The notes: a model not told the origin generated them from the sequence alone. A stretch of 64,000 nt of DNA from Streptomyces sp. MRC013 (GCF_023614235.1 NZ_CP094264.1:3906001-3970000); one strand, 5' to 3'. Numbered from the stretch's first letter, positions 43,383 through 55,620 are shown. Translations and numbers: made by a program.

Positions 43383-43883
43383 TCAGCGCAGCTCCCTGCC
43401 GTACCAGACCTCCATGTACGGGCCCTCGCAGTACGGGGGGATCTCCCGGTAGCCGTGGCGCGCGTACAGGGCGCGGGCCTCGACCAGATCCAGGCGCGTG
43501 TTCAGCACCGTGCGCCGCGCTCCCAGCTCGGCGGCGGCCGCCTCCAGGGAGGCCAGCAGCAGCCCGGCGCCGCCCGTTCCGCGGTACGCGTGCCGGACGA
43601 AGACCCGGGTCAGCTCGGCCCGTTCGGCGTCCAGCAGCAGCACCCCGCCGCAGGCCGCGGGAGTCCCCCCGCACCTGCCCACCAGGAACCGCCCGGTCGG
43701 TGCCGCCAGGGCCTCCACGCCGTCGCCGGCCAGCCCCTCGTCGACCTCCCGGGCCGTGGCGGGGCGGCGCCAGTAGCGGCTGGCCACGTCGTGGTAGTAG
43801 TCGCGGCGCAGCGCGGTGGCGTCCTCGGTGTCGTACCGTTCGGCGCGTATGTCCCAGCCCGTGGGCGGGTCGGTCGTCGTCAC
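43383..43883 (-). CDS. GNAT-family N-acetyltransferase
   Basis: 166 residues. MTTTDPPTGWDIRAERYDTE begins the fold; VFVRHAYRGTGGAGLLLASL is the acetyl-CoA pyrophosphate loop (R-x-x-G-x-G/A), followed by ALYARHGYREIPPYCEGPY, the usual last strands. Six bases separate it from the O-methyltransferase gene on the same strand, so they are probably co-transcribed. Acceptor unknown. Confidence 0.88.
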   Translation of the reverse strand: MTTTDPPTGWDIRAERYDTEDATALRRDYYHDVASRYWRRPATAREVDEGLAGDGVEALAAPTGRFLVGRCGGTPAACGGVLLLDAERAELTRVFVRHAYRGTGGAGLLLASLEAAAAELGARRTVLNTRLDLVEARALYARHGYREIPPYCEGPYMEVWYGRELR

Positions 43884-43888
43884 GGCCT

Positions 43889-44575
43889 CTAGGACACCAC
43901 CCGGGCGACGAGCATCCCGTCGTAGCCCTTCGCGCCGACCGTCTGGAACGCCGTCGCGTCCAGCCGGGGGTCGCGCGCGACGAGGTCGAACATCTCACGG
44001 GTGCCGCGGATCGCCTCGTCGGCCGGCGCCTCGTCGACGATCCTGCCGCCGCGCACCACGTTGTCGACGACGATCACGCTGCCCGGACGGGTCAGGCGCA
44101 GCGCCCACTCCACGTAGTGCGGGTTGTTCTTCTTGTCCGCGTCGACGAAGACCAGGTCGAAGGGGCCGGCGCCCTCCGCCTCCAGCCTCGCCAGCGTGTC
44201 CAGGGCGGCACCCGTGCGGACCTCCGCCACCTGGTCGAGGCCGGCGCGGGCCAGGTTGAGCCGGGCGACCTCGGCGTGCGCGGGATCGTACTCCAGCGAG
44301 ACCAGCCGGCCGTCCGGGGGGAGCGCCCGGGCCAGCCAGATGGTGCTGTACCCACCGAGCGTGCCGATCTCCAGGATCGAGCGGGCGCCCTGGACGCGGG
44401 CCAGCAGGTGCAGCAGCTTGCCCTGGTTGGGGGCGACCGCGATCCTCGGCAGACCCGCCTCGTCGCTCGCGGTGAGCGCGGCGGTCAGCGCCTCGTCGGC
44501 GGGGGCGAGCAGGTCGGTGACGTACGCGTCGACGGCGCTCCACCGCGCCTGGGGGTCGTCAGTGTGCTGGTTCAT
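43889..44575 (-). CDS. Class I O-methyltransferase (COMT/YrrM type)
   Basis: 228 residues from ATG 44575; a start at 44596 is possible, with no ribosome site at either. SAM motif I is ILEIGTLGGYSTIWLARAL near residue 70; the metal/catechol site is VFVDADKKNNPHYVEWAL and VVDNVVRGGRIVDE. This is the divalent-metal O-methyltransferase family acting on catechol-like hydroxyls. Upstream partner of the GNAT gene. Confidence 0.9.
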   Translation of the reverse strand: MNQHTDDPQARWSAVDAYVTDLLAPADEALTAALTASDEAGLPRIAVAPNQGKLLHLLARVQGARSILEIGTLGGYSTIWLARALPPDGRLVSLEYDPAHAEVARLNLARAGLDQVAEVRTGAALDTLARLEAEGAGPFDLVFVDADKKNNPHYVEWALRLTRPGSVIVVDNVVRGGRIVDEAPADEAIRGTREMFDLVARDPRLDATAFQTVGAKGYDGMLVARVVS

Positions 44576-44684
44576 GGTCAGGAACGTAACCGACATCGGC
44601 GGCCGGCGGGACCGGTCGCGGGCCCCGGAGCGCCGGGACCCCCGGTGGACGGGGCCACCGGGGGTCCTGAAGGGCAGTCGCCGC

Positions 44685-45089
44685 TCAGTACCAGTGGTTG
44701 GCCTGCCAGAACCGCCAGGCGTCGCACGGGCTGCCGTAACGGTCGTTCATGTAGTCGAGGCCCCACTCGATCTGGGTGGCCGGGTTGGTCTTCCAGTCCG
44801 AGCCGGCGGACGCCATCTTCGACGCCGGCAGGGCCTGGACCAGGCCGTACGCGCCGGACGAGGCGTTGGTGGCGGTGTGGTCCCAGCCGGACTCGCGCTC
44901 CACGATCTCGCTGAAGCACGTGTACTGGCCGGCCGGGACCATCTTCCGGGCGACGGCCTGCGCCGAGTCGGGCGCGGCCGAGGCCGGGGCGGTCGCGGTC
45001 ATCACCGCGCCCGAGGCACCCAGCAGCACGGCGGCGGCGACGGCGGACTTGCTGCGGACGGGGAGACGGCTGGCGGAGGAGCGGAACAC
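44685..45089 (-). CDS. Secreted transglycosylase-like (SLT/Rpf-type) protein
   Basis: 134 residues from GTG 45089 with GAGG about 8 nt upstream. Signal peptide to about residue 38 (VRSKSAVAAAVLLGASG, cut after ASA-A). The mature domain has CFSEIVERESGWDHTATN (catalytic Glu), SSGAYGLVQALPASKMASAG and WGLDYMNDRYGSPCDAWRF with a Cys pair, ending WQANHWY. This is the short lysozyme-like transglycosylase of Streptomyces that opens peptidoglycan during growth. Confidence 0.88.
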   Translation of the reverse strand: MFRSSASRLPVRSKSAVAAAVLLGASGAVMTATAPASAAPDSAQAVARKMVPAGQYTCFSEIVERESGWDHTATNASSGAYGLVQALPASKMASAGSDWKTNPATQIEWGLDYMNDRYGSPCDAWRFWQANHWY

Positions 45090-45732
45090 GTAAGGGACCT
45101 CACGTCGGGGACAGGGCTGCCGCGGGCACGCCGGAACCGGCCCGGGGGCACCCGGCGGTTCGGGGAGGCCTGCCATGGGGCACCGGGGCGGGACCACGGG
45201 GGCCGCGCCGCCGTCGGTGCCCGGCGACGTCGTCCACCAAAGCAGTGCCGCGGGGTCCTGGCAATGCCCCCCGGGTACGACGCGCGACCGGAGAACGGAC
45301 CCGGCCCGGGGGCCGCTCCGCGACGGCCGCGCAGGTCACGGCGGGGGAGCGGCCCTTCTCCGGACCCGGGAGATCCACTAGGTGACGTCGTATGTGACGC
45401 GGACCCTGTGGGGCGCCTCACCCCGGAATGCCCCAGATAGGGCTTTTCGCGGCCTTCGTATGTGGTTCGGACCACACGGCACACCCACCGGAACGCGCGC
45501 GGCGGGACCTTCGCACCGTCGATCCGACGGCCGGTGCCGGCGCCCCGGCCTCCCCCGTCCCGGCCTTCCGGACACCCGCCCCCGCGCCCCCGGCCTCCCC
45601 CGTCCCCGGCCTCCCGGACGCCCGCCCCCGCACCCCCGGCCTTCCGCACCCCGCGCCCCCGGCCTCCGCGCCCCGGGGTGATGCGCCCGGCGCTCCGGGG
45701 CCCGGCCGCTTCACGGAGCGCCCCGGCCTCCC
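45090..45732. repeat. Long gene-free stretch with C-rich tandem repeats
   Basis: No gene seen in 640 bp. At 45546-45590 and 45591-45636 are two 45- to 46-bp imperfect tandem copies (starting CGGCCTCCCCCGTCC), followed by shorter derivatives to about 45680. The left part is the leader of the transglycosylase gene; a c-di-AMP riboswitch was looked for there and not convincingly found. Confidence 0.6.
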
Positions 45733-46356
45733 CTACCGCTCTCCGGAGCGCCCCCGGCCCTCCTCGGGGCCGTCGATCAGCCGGCACGCCGTCTCGATGT
45801 CCAGCCGCACCTGCGCGACCGACGCCCGCCCGGACAGCCAGGCCACCAGCGCCGAGTGCCAGGTGTGCTCGATGACGCGGACCGCCGCCAGCTGCTCCGG
45901 CGTCGGGTGCTCCAGCCGCATGGCGTCCAGGACGATCGCCGTCGTCCGCCGCGACACGGCGTCCACCTCCGCGCTCACGCTCCGGTCGGCGAAGGTCAGC
46001 GCCCGTACCATCGCGTCCGCCAGCTGGGGCTCCCGCTGCAGTGAGCGGAACGCCCGCATCAGCGTCTCGGCGACCCGCTCCGCGGGACCCTCCCCGGCCG
46101 GCGGCCGCTTGCGCAGCGCCGCGTGGAGGCCGTCGAGCCGGTCCTGCATCGCGGCCACCAGCAGGTGGACCTTGGAGGGGAAGTAGCGGTACAGCGTGCC
46201 CAGGGCGACCTGTGCCGCCTCGGCGACCTCCCGCATCTGCACGGCGTCGAAGCCGCCGCGGCCCGCCAGCCGCGCGCTGGCGTGGAGGATGCGGCGGCGG
46301 CGCGCCTCCTGCCGCTCGGTCAGGGGGGTCGGCGCCGGCCTGCCTTCCGCTGTCAT
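45733..46356 (-). CDS. TetR-family repressor, KstR-like
   Basis: 207 residues from ATG 46356. The HTH is ILHASARLAGRGGFDAVQM, REVAEAAQVALGTLYRYFP, SKVHLLVAAM, nearly the mycobacterial KstR sequence. The ligand domain keeps LMRAFRSLQREPQLADAMV, RALTFADRSVSAEVD and HSALVAWLSGRASVAQV, also as in KstR, which binds a steroid- or acyl-CoA and represses lipid catabolism. A perfect KstR-type operator lies at 46555-46568 on its upstream side, at the promoter of the divergent operon. The inducer in this genome is unknown. Confidence 0.88.
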   Translation of the reverse strand: MTAEGRPAPTPLTERQEARRRRILHASARLAGRGGFDAVQMREVAEAAQVALGTLYRYFPSKVHLLVAAMQDRLDGLHAALRKRPPAGEGPAERVAETLMRAFRSLQREPQLADAMVRALTFADRSVSAEVDAVSRRTTAIVLDAMRLEHPTPEQLAAVRVIEHTWHSALVAWLSGRASVAQVRLDIETACRLIDGPEEGRGRSGER

Positions 46357-46554
46357 AGGTCCCCGTCGATCCGTGTGTCGGACGTTTCCGTGCCGCCCGT
46401 GTGTCGGACGTTTCCGCGCCGCCGTCTTCCGTGCCGTGGTGCGCGACAGTATGGCCGGGCCCCCGCCGTGGTGCGAATCACCCCGGCCACCCCTCCCGCG
46501 GGTGCTACCTGCCGGTAGATTCGAGGCTCCCCGAGCGTCGAGAACGATCAACTC

Positions 46555-46572
46555 TGAAACTTGTTCTAGATT
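46555..46572 (+). promoter_or_regulatory. KstR-type operator over the -10 of the glycosyltransferase operon
   Basis: TGAAACTTGTTCTA (46555-46568) fits TNNAACNNGTTNNA exactly. It overlaps TAGATT (46567-46572), a good -10 box, about 51 bp before the glycosyltransferase start. Binding there would block the rightward operon and probably the repressor's own gene. Confidence 0.7.
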
Positions 46573-46622
46573 AACGCGACCGGTTACGCTCCGCCGGGAC
46601 GCAGGGATGGAAGGGGCCGCGA

Positions 46623-47942
46623 GTGACCGCTGAGGCCGTAGCAGCAGGCCCGGGCGCGGGCGTGGCAGCCGACGGGGAACGCCCGTTGCGCATCGCCCTC
46701 CTCACGTACAAGGGGAACCCGTTCTGCGGCGGCCAGGGCGTCTACGTACGGCACCTCTCCCGCGAGCTGGCACGCCTCGGCCACACCGTCGAGGTGATCG
46801 GATCCCAGCCGTACCCGGTCCTCGACGCGGTCGGCGAGGGGGTCGCGTTCACCGAGCTGCCCAGCCTCGACCTGTACCGGCAGCCCGACCCGTTCCGCAC
46901 CCCGGGGCGCGACGAGTACCGCGACTGGATCGACGCCCTCGAGGTCGCCACCATGCGGACCGGCGGCTTCCCCGAGCCGCTCACGTTCTCCCTGCGCGCC
47001 CGGCGCCTCCTGTCCTCCCGCCGCGGCGACTTCGACGTCGTCCACGACAACCAGACCCTCGGCTACGGCCTCCTCGCCCCGCTCGGCGCGCCGCTGGTCA
47101 CCACCGTCCACCACCCCATCACCGTCGACCGGCGGCTGGAGCTGGACGCCGCCCGCGACTGGAAGCGCCGCGCCTCCGTCCGCCGCTGGTACGCCTTCAC
47201 CCGCATGCAGGGGCGCGTCGCGCGCCGCCTGCCGTCGATCCTCACCGTCTCCGGCTCGTCCCGCCGGGAGATCGTCGAGCACCTGGGCGTGCGCCCCGAG
47301 CGCGTCCACGTCGTCCCCATCGGCGCCGACACGGACCTGTGGTCCCCCGACCCGTCCGTCGCCGAGGTGCCCGGCCGCATCGTCACCACCTCCAGCGCCG
47401 ACGTCCCCCTCAAGGGCCTCGTGCACCTGGTCGAGGCGCTCGCCGAGCTGCGCGCCGAGGTGCCCGGCGCCCACCTGGTCGTCGTCGGCAGGCGCGCCGA
47501 GGACGGCCCCGTCGCCCGCGCCATCGAGCGGTACGGCCTCGACGGCGCGGTCCGGTTCGTCAAGGGCGTCAGCGACGCCGAGCTCGTCGACCTGGTGCGC
47601 GGCGCCCAGGTCGCCTGCGTCCCCTCCCTCTACGAGGGGTTCTCGCTCCCGGCCGCCGAGGCCATGGCCACCGGCACACCCCTCGTCGCCACCACCGGCG
47701 GTGCCATCCCGGAGGTCGCCGGGCCGGACGGCGAGACGTGCCTGGCCGTACCACCCGGCGACGCCGGCGCCCTGGCCGCCGCGCTCGGCCGCCTCCTCGG
47801 CCCCGGCGGCGCCGGGCTGCGGGCCCGCCTCGGCGCCGCCGGGCGCGCCCGGGTCCTGGCCCGCTTCACCTGGGCCCGCGCCGCACAGGGCACCGCGGAG
47901 CACTACCGCGAGGCCGTCGCCGCGCACGGAGCGCGCCGGTGA
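46623..47942 (+). CDS. Family 4 glycosyltransferase
   Basis: 439 residues from GTG 46623 with GGAAGGGG 8 nt upstream. GT-B fold: N-terminal LLTYKGNPFCGGQGVYVRHL (donor loop G-G-x-x-x-Y), VTTVHHPITVDRRL acceptor side, then IGADTDLWSPD, SSADVPLKGLVHLVEALAE and VPSLYEGFSLPAAEAMATG, the E-x(7)-E retaining signature. First gene of the KstR-controlled operon with a methyltransferase and a cyclase-fold protein. Its acceptor may be a lipid or terpenoid; not shown. Confidence 0.9.
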   Translation: MTAEAVAAGPGAGVAADGERPLRIALLTYKGNPFCGGQGVYVRHLSRELARLGHTVEVIGSQPYPVLDAVGEGVAFTELPSLDLYRQPDPFRTPGRDEYRDWIDALEVATMRTGGFPEPLTFSLRARRLLSSRRGDFDVVHDNQTLGYGLLAPLGAPLVTTVHHPITVDRRLELDAARDWKRRASVRRWYAFTRMQGRVARRLPSILTVSGSSRREIVEHLGVRPERVHVVPIGADTDLWSPDPSVAEVPGRIVTTSSADVPLKGLVHLVEALAELRAEVPGAHLVVVGRRAEDGPVARAIERYGLDGAVRFVKGVSDAELVDLVRGAQVACVPSLYEGFSLPAAEAMATGTPLVATTGGAIPEVAGPDGETCLAVPPGDAGALAAALGRLLGPGGAGLRARLGAAGRARVLARFTWARAAQGTAEHYREAVAAHGARR

Positions 47943-47981
47943 CGACCGCGCCCCGGGCGCACCGGAGCCCGGTGCCGCCCG

Positions 47982-48059
47982 CCGCGCGCGGAGCCCGCCG
48001 CGGGCCACCGCCCACTGGCAGTGGGCGGACTCCGGGCCCTCCGCGCGCGGAGCCCGCCG
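47982..48059. repeat. 19-bp direct repeats flanking a 21-bp palindrome
   Basis: CCGCGCGCGGAGCCCGCCG occurs at 47982-48000 and 48041-48059. Between them CCGCCCACTG-G-CAGTGGGCGG (48008-48028) is a perfect palindrome. It sits in the 190-bp gap between glycosyltransferase and methyltransferase genes. Confidence 0.8.
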
Positions 48060-48133
48060 ATGACGACGACCGCCACCCCCTCGTACCCCCGCCCCCCGCC
48101 CCCCGCCACGGACCGTGAAAGCAGGCCCCGCAC

Positions 48134-48868
48134 GTGTTGACCGTCGACTTCACCCGCTTCCCGCTCGCCCCCGGCGACCGCGTGCTCGACCTGGGATGCG
48201 GCGCCGGGCGGCACGCGTTCGAGTGCTACCGGCGCGGAGCGCGGGTCGTGGCCCTCGACCGGAACGGCGAGGAGGTCCGCGAGGTCGCCAAGTGGTTCGC
48301 CGCGATGGAGGAGGCCGGTGAGGCACCGGCCGGCGCCACCGCCACCGCGGTGGAGGGCGACGCCCTCGGGCTGCCGTTCCCCGACGCCTCGTTCGACGTG
48401 GTGATCGTCTCCGAGGTGATGGAGCACGTCCCCGACGACGAGGGCCTCCTCGCCGAGATGGTCCGGGTCCTCAAGCCGGGCGGCCGCATCGCCGTCACCG
48501 TCCCCCGCCACGGGCCGGAGAAGATCTGCTGGGCGCTGTCCGACGCCTACCACGAGGTCGAGGGCGGCCACATCCGCATCTACCGGGCCGACGAGCTCCT
48601 CGGCAAGGTCCGCGCGGCCGGCCTCCGCCCGTACGGCACCCACCACGCGCACGCCCTGCACTCCCCGTACTGGTGGCTGAAGTGCGCGTTCGGCGTCGAC
48701 AACGACGAGGCGCTGCCCGTCCGCGCGTACCACAGACTGCTGGTCTGGGACATCATGAAGAAACCCCTCGCCACCCGCCTCGCCGAACGGGTGCTCAACC
48801 CGGTCCTCGGCAAGAGCTTCGTGGTGTACGCGACCAAGCCCCACCTCCCGGCGGACGCCGCGCTGTGA
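48134..48868 (+). CDS. Class I SAM-dependent methyltransferase
   Basis: 244 residues from GTG 48134 (MLTVDFTRFPLAPGDRVLD). SAM motif I VLDLGCGAGRHAFECYRRG, motif II FDVVIVSEVMEHVPDDE and motif III RVLKPGGRIAVTVPRHG are plain. The C-terminal part (HALHSPYWWLKCAFGVDND, LVWDIMKKPLATRLAERV) is peculiar to this operon type and rich in aromatics, suggesting a lipid-like substrate. The next gene overlaps its stop (GTGA). Confidence 0.9.
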   Translation: MLTVDFTRFPLAPGDRVLDLGCGAGRHAFECYRRGARVVALDRNGEEVREVAKWFAAMEEAGEAPAGATATAVEGDALGLPFPDASFDVVIVSEVMEHVPDDEGLLAEMVRVLKPGGRIAVTVPRHGPEKICWALSDAYHEVEGGHIRIYRADELLGKVRAAGLRPYGTHHAHALHSPYWWLKCAFGVDNDEALPVRAYHRLLVWDIMKKPLATRLAERVLNPVLGKSFVVYATKPHLPADAAL

Positions 48869-49935
48869 CGCCGCCCGAGCGCACCGAACACCTCGTCCTG
48901 CCCGGCGTGCTGACCGCCGGGCAGGCCGCCGAGACCGTCGCCGGCATCCTCGCCGTCCAGCACGACAGCGGCGCCATCCCCTGGTTCCGCGGCCACCACC
49001 TCGACCCGTGGGACCACACCGAGGCCGCCATGGCCCTCGACGCCGCCGGTGAGCACGACGCCGCCGCCCGGGCCTACGACTGGCTCGCCCGCCACCAGAA
49101 CGCCGACGGCTCCTGGTACGCCGCCTACCACGACGGCGACGCCGGCCGGCCGACGAACCTCGCCCGCGAGACCAACTTCTGCGCGTACGCGGCGGTCGGC
49201 GTCTGGCACCACTACCTGGCCACCGGCGACGAGGCGTTCCTCGACCGCATGTGGCCCGCCGTCCGCGCCGCCGTCGGATTCGTCCTCGCCCTCCAGCAGC
49301 CCGGCGGGCAGATCGGCTGGAAGCGGGAGGCGGACGGCACGCCCGTCACCGACGCCCTGCTCACCGGCAGCTCCTCCATCCACCACGCCCTGCGCTGCGC
49401 CCTCGCCGTCGCCGAGCACCGCGAGGAGCCTCAGCCGGACTGGGAGCTCGCCGCAGGCGCCCTCGCCCACGCCGTCGCCCGCCACCCGGAGCGGTTCCTC
49501 GACAAGAGCTGCTACTCGATGGACTGGTACTACCCGGTCCTCGGCGGCGCCGTCACCGGAGCCGCGGCGAAGGAGCGCATCGAGAGCCGCTGGGACGAGT
49601 TCGTCGTCCCCGGCCTCGGCGTGCGCTGCGTCGCCCCCAACCCGTGGGTCACCGGCGGCGAGAGCTGCGAACTCGCCCTCACCCTCTGGGCGATGGGGGA
49701 GTCCGACCGGGCCGTGGACGTCCTCCGCTCCATCGGCCACCTGCGCGCCGAGGGCGGCCTGTACTGGACCGGGTACGTCTTCGAGGGCGACCGCGCCGTC
49801 TGGCCCGCGGAACTCACCACCTGGACGGCGGGCTCGCTGCTCCTGGCGGTCGCCGCGCTCGGCGGCGACGAGGCGACGGCGGCCGTGTTCGGCGGCGAGC
49901 GCCTGCCGGCCGGCCTCGCGCCGGACTGCTGCTGA
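48865..49935 (+). CDS. Prenyltransferase/squalene-cyclase-fold (alpha/alpha) protein
   Basis: 356 residues from GTG 48865, overlapping the methyltransferase stop. Helical repeats with QW-like motifs: AILAVQHDSGAIPWFRGHH, WLARHQNADGSWYAAYHDG, VLALQQPGGQIGWKREADG and HLRAEGGLYWTGYVFEGDR, typical of alpha/alpha-barrel terpenoid or protein-prenyl transferase folds. No D-x-D-D acid is seen. Third gene of the KstR-controlled operon; a helper in modifying a lipid or terpenoid is plausible. Confidence 0.78.
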   Translation: MTPPERTEHLVLPGVLTAGQAAETVAGILAVQHDSGAIPWFRGHHLDPWDHTEAAMALDAAGEHDAAARAYDWLARHQNADGSWYAAYHDGDAGRPTNLARETNFCAYAAVGVWHHYLATGDEAFLDRMWPAVRAAVGFVLALQQPGGQIGWKREADGTPVTDALLTGSSSIHHALRCALAVAEHREEPQPDWELAAGALAHAVARHPERFLDKSCYSMDWYYPVLGGAVTGAAAKERIESRWDEFVVPGLGVRCVAPNPWVTGGESCELALTLWAMGESDRAVDVLRSIGHLRAEGGLYWTGYVFEGDRAVWPAELTTWTAGSLLLAVAALGGDEATAAVFGGERLPAGLAPDCC

Positions 49936-49955
49936 CCCCGCGGGGGCGCGGCCAC

Positions 49956-50005
49956 GCGAACGGGCCCGCACACCGCCTTCCGGCGCGGTGTGCGGGCCCG
50001 TTCGC
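49956..50005. terminator. Bidirectional terminator with 21-bp perfect stem
   Basis: Arms 49956-49976 and 49985-50005 are exact reverse complements around an 8-nt loop. It lies between two convergent genes and can serve both. Confidence 0.9.
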
Positions 50006-50017
50006 GGCGGCGGCGGG

Positions 50018-50860
50018 TCAGCCGCGCTGGATGCCCGTCGTGTCCTGCAGGACGCCGCGGCGGCCGTCCTGCGTCTGCGCGACCAGGGCCGCGCCACGCT
50101 GCTCCACGGCCAGGTACCAGGTGCCCGGCGCCAGTTCGGCGATCGGCGTCGGCGAGCCGTCCTCGGCGTACAGCGGCCGCGCCACCGGCACGGCGAACCA
50201 GAACGGGGCGAAGTCGCCGGCCGGCGCGCCCTGCTGGGCCGCGGCGGGGGCGCCCTGCTGCTCCGGCTGCGGCTGCGGATGATGCAGTTCCGCCGGGCCC
50301 GGCTGCGGGTGGCCGCCCGCCGGGTAGCCGTAGCCGCCCGTACCGCCGGGCTGGACGCCCGGGTAGCCGTAGCCGGCACCGCCCGTCGCGCCCGGCTGGA
50401 CGCCGTAGGGCTGGGGGGCCTGCGGGCGCGGAGCGCTCATCAGCGGCGCCTTCAGGGCCGGGACGAGCGGGGAGGCCACCGCGGCCGCGGCGAGCACGAT
50501 GCTGGCGAGCAGGCCGAGGATCATGCCGGCGCCCGCGGAGTGCCAGTCGATGATCGTCCAGAAGGCCGTCCACAGCGCGAAGACGGTGAAGGCGACGCCG
50601 AACTGCCCCAGGTCGAGTCCGGCCACCCTGCGGCCGGGCATGGTCCGCGCCAGGATGATCAGCGCCGCGCCGATGACGCCCGCGAGGAACATGCTCATCA
50701 ACAGGCCCAGCGTGTCCCAGGCGTTGGGCGTGTCGTAGTTCGAGCAGTCATGCCCGGTGGGGCAGTCGACGCTGCTCAGGCCGAGGAACGAGGCGATGAA
50801 CAGCACCACCGCTGCTCCGATCACCACGCCATCGCCTCGAGTGAGGGAGCGGATGTTCAC
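50018..50860 (-). CDS. DUF5336-like four-helix membrane protein with Gly/Pro-rich tail
   Basis: 280 residues from GTG 50860 with AAGGA 8 nt upstream. Four helices within residues 12-135 (GVVIGAAVVLFIASFLGL, LLMSMFLAGVIGAALIILA, FTVFALWTAFWTIIDW, MILGLLASIVLAAAAVASP). A Pro/Gly/Tyr-rich stretch (GYGYPGVQPGG repeats) is followed by a small soluble C-terminal domain (APGTWYLAVEQRGAALVAQ). No enzymatic motif. Function unknown. Confidence 0.75.
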   Translation of the reverse strand: MNIRSLTRGDGVVIGAAVVLFIASFLGLSSVDCPTGHDCSNYDTPNAWDTLGLLMSMFLAGVIGAALIILARTMPGRRVAGLDLGQFGVAFTVFALWTAFWTIIDWHSAGAGMILGLLASIVLAAAAVASPLVPALKAPLMSAPRPQAPQPYGVQPGATGGAGYGYPGVQPGGTGGYGYPAGGHPQPGPAELHHPQPQPEQQGAPAAAQQGAPAGDFAPFWFAVPVARPLYAEDGSPTPIAELAPGTWYLAVEQRGAALVAQTQDGRRGVLQDTTGIQRG

Positions 50861-50952
50861 GTGAGAAGTCCTTCGTCGGTTCGTGTCGTCTCGGGTGGCG
50901 CGAAACACGGGGGGCGCCCCATCGTACGGACGAATGTATCGTCCGCACGGCC

Positions 50953-51861
50953 CTACCCCAGCAGGTAGGTGCTGATCCCGTTCGCGATGGCTTGGGCGGC
51001 CTTCTGTCGCCATGCGGGGTCGGACAGCGAGGCGGCGTCTTGTGGGTGGCGCATGTTGCCGCATTCGATGAACACCTTGGGCGCGGTCGACAGGTTCAGT
51101 CCGCCGAGGTCTTCGCGTACGACCAGCCCCGTACCGTCGCCGAGGTAGTCGGCCGGGGTGGAGCCGGTCGTCCGGGTGAACTCGGCCGCGATGTGCTGTC
51201 CGAGTCTGCGTGAGGGGGCGACGATCGGTGCCGTGTCGGCTGTACCTGCTTTGACCAGGCCCGGGACGATCACGTGGTGGCCTCGGCCGCCGGTGGTCGA
51301 TCCGTCGGCGTGGATGGAGACGACGGCGTGGGCGCCTCTGCCGTCGTCTGCTTCGTTGCCGATGCGGGCGCGTTGGTCGATGCACGGGCCGAAGGGTCGG
51401 TCGGCGTCGTGGGTCAGTCGTACCGTCGCTCCCAGGCGTCGGAGGATCGTGCGGAGCCGGTGGGAGACGTCGAGGGTGAACGCGGCCTCGGTGTAGCCGT
51501 CCCGGGTGGAAGTGCCGGTGGTGTCGCACTCCTTGTGGTTGGTCCCGATGTCCACCTTCTCGTTGATTTCCGAGGGGTGTTGAAAGTTCCCCGGATTGTG
51601 ACCCGGGTCGATCACGACCACCCGGCCGGCGAGCGGCGCGGACACGGGCGCACCGGTCGGAGCGGGCCTACCGGCCGGGCCGGACACACGGGTCGGAGCG
51701 GGGTCGCCACCGGGGGCGCGGCCGTCCTCGGGCGGCCCGCCGGACACCGCCCCCGTGACGGCCCGCCCACCGGCGAGCAGGGCGGCCGCGGCGAGCGGCA
51801 CGGCGGCCGTCAGGGCGGCCCTCCGGAGGCGGGTGCGCTTCCGCGCGTCGTCGTCGTCCAC
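50953..51861 (-). CDS. Secreted N-acetylmuramoyl-L-alanine amidase (Amidase_3)
   Basis: 302 residues from GTG 51861. Residues 1-40 form a signal peptide or anchor (RKRTRLRRAALTAAVPLAA). The catalytic domain has VVIDPGHNPGNFQHPSEIN (first zinc His), DGYTEAAFTLDVSHRL (Glu), VSIHADGSTTGGRGHHV (second His) and FIECGNMRHPQDAASL (catalytic Glu). Cleaves peptidoglycan stem peptides, probably in cell division or spore development. Confidence 0.92.
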   Translation of the reverse strand: MDDDDARKRTRLRRAALTAAVPLAAAALLAGGRAVTGAVSGGPPEDGRAPGGDPAPTRVSGPAGRPAPTGAPVSAPLAGRVVVIDPGHNPGNFQHPSEINEKVDIGTNHKECDTTGTSTRDGYTEAAFTLDVSHRLRTILRRLGATVRLTHDADRPFGPCIDQRARIGNEADDGRGAHAVVSIHADGSTTGGRGHHVIVPGLVKAGTADTAPIVAPSRRLGQHIAAEFTRTTGSTPADYLGDGTGLVVREDLGGLNLSTAPKVFIECGNMRHPQDAASLSDPAWRQKAAQAIANGISTYLLG

Positions 51862-51871
51862 GCGGGTGAGC

Positions 51872-55477
<3,606 letters not shown>

Positions 55478-55488
55478 CCGGCGTTCCC

Positions 55489-55580
55489 GGGACCCCCGCG
55501 CCATGCGCCCCGGGACCCCCGCGCCATGCGCCCCGGGACCCCCGCGCCATGCGCCCCGGGACCCCCGCGCCATGCGCCCC
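55489..55580. repeat. Four tandem 23-bp repeats
   Basis: Four exact copies of a 23-bp unit (starting GGGACCCCCGCGCC) at 55489, 55512, 55535 and 55558. Each holds GCGC-CAT-GCGC, able to form a small hairpin. They lie 11 bp after the GNAT stop and before a hairpin terminator. Confidence 0.9.
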
Positions 55581-55589
55581 GGGAACGCC

Positions 55590-55620
55590 GAGGGCCGCCC
55601 CGGAACCCGGGGCGGCCCTC
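55590..55620. terminator. 14-bp hairpin terminator
   Basis: 55590-55603 pairs perfectly with 55607-55620 around the 3-nt loop AAC, between the convergent GNAT gene and propeller-like gene. Confidence 0.8.

Noticed and set aside
45090..45400. c-di-AMP (ydaO) riboswitch before the transglycosylase gene
   Set aside because: Such genes often have one, but on the correct (minus) strand I could not find the conserved core segments; a GGTCACGGCGGGGGA-like piece is on the opposite strand.
55489..55580. Possible CRISPR array or coding repeat
   Set aside because: The 23-bp copies are adjacent without unique spacers, and the unit length is not a multiple of three.
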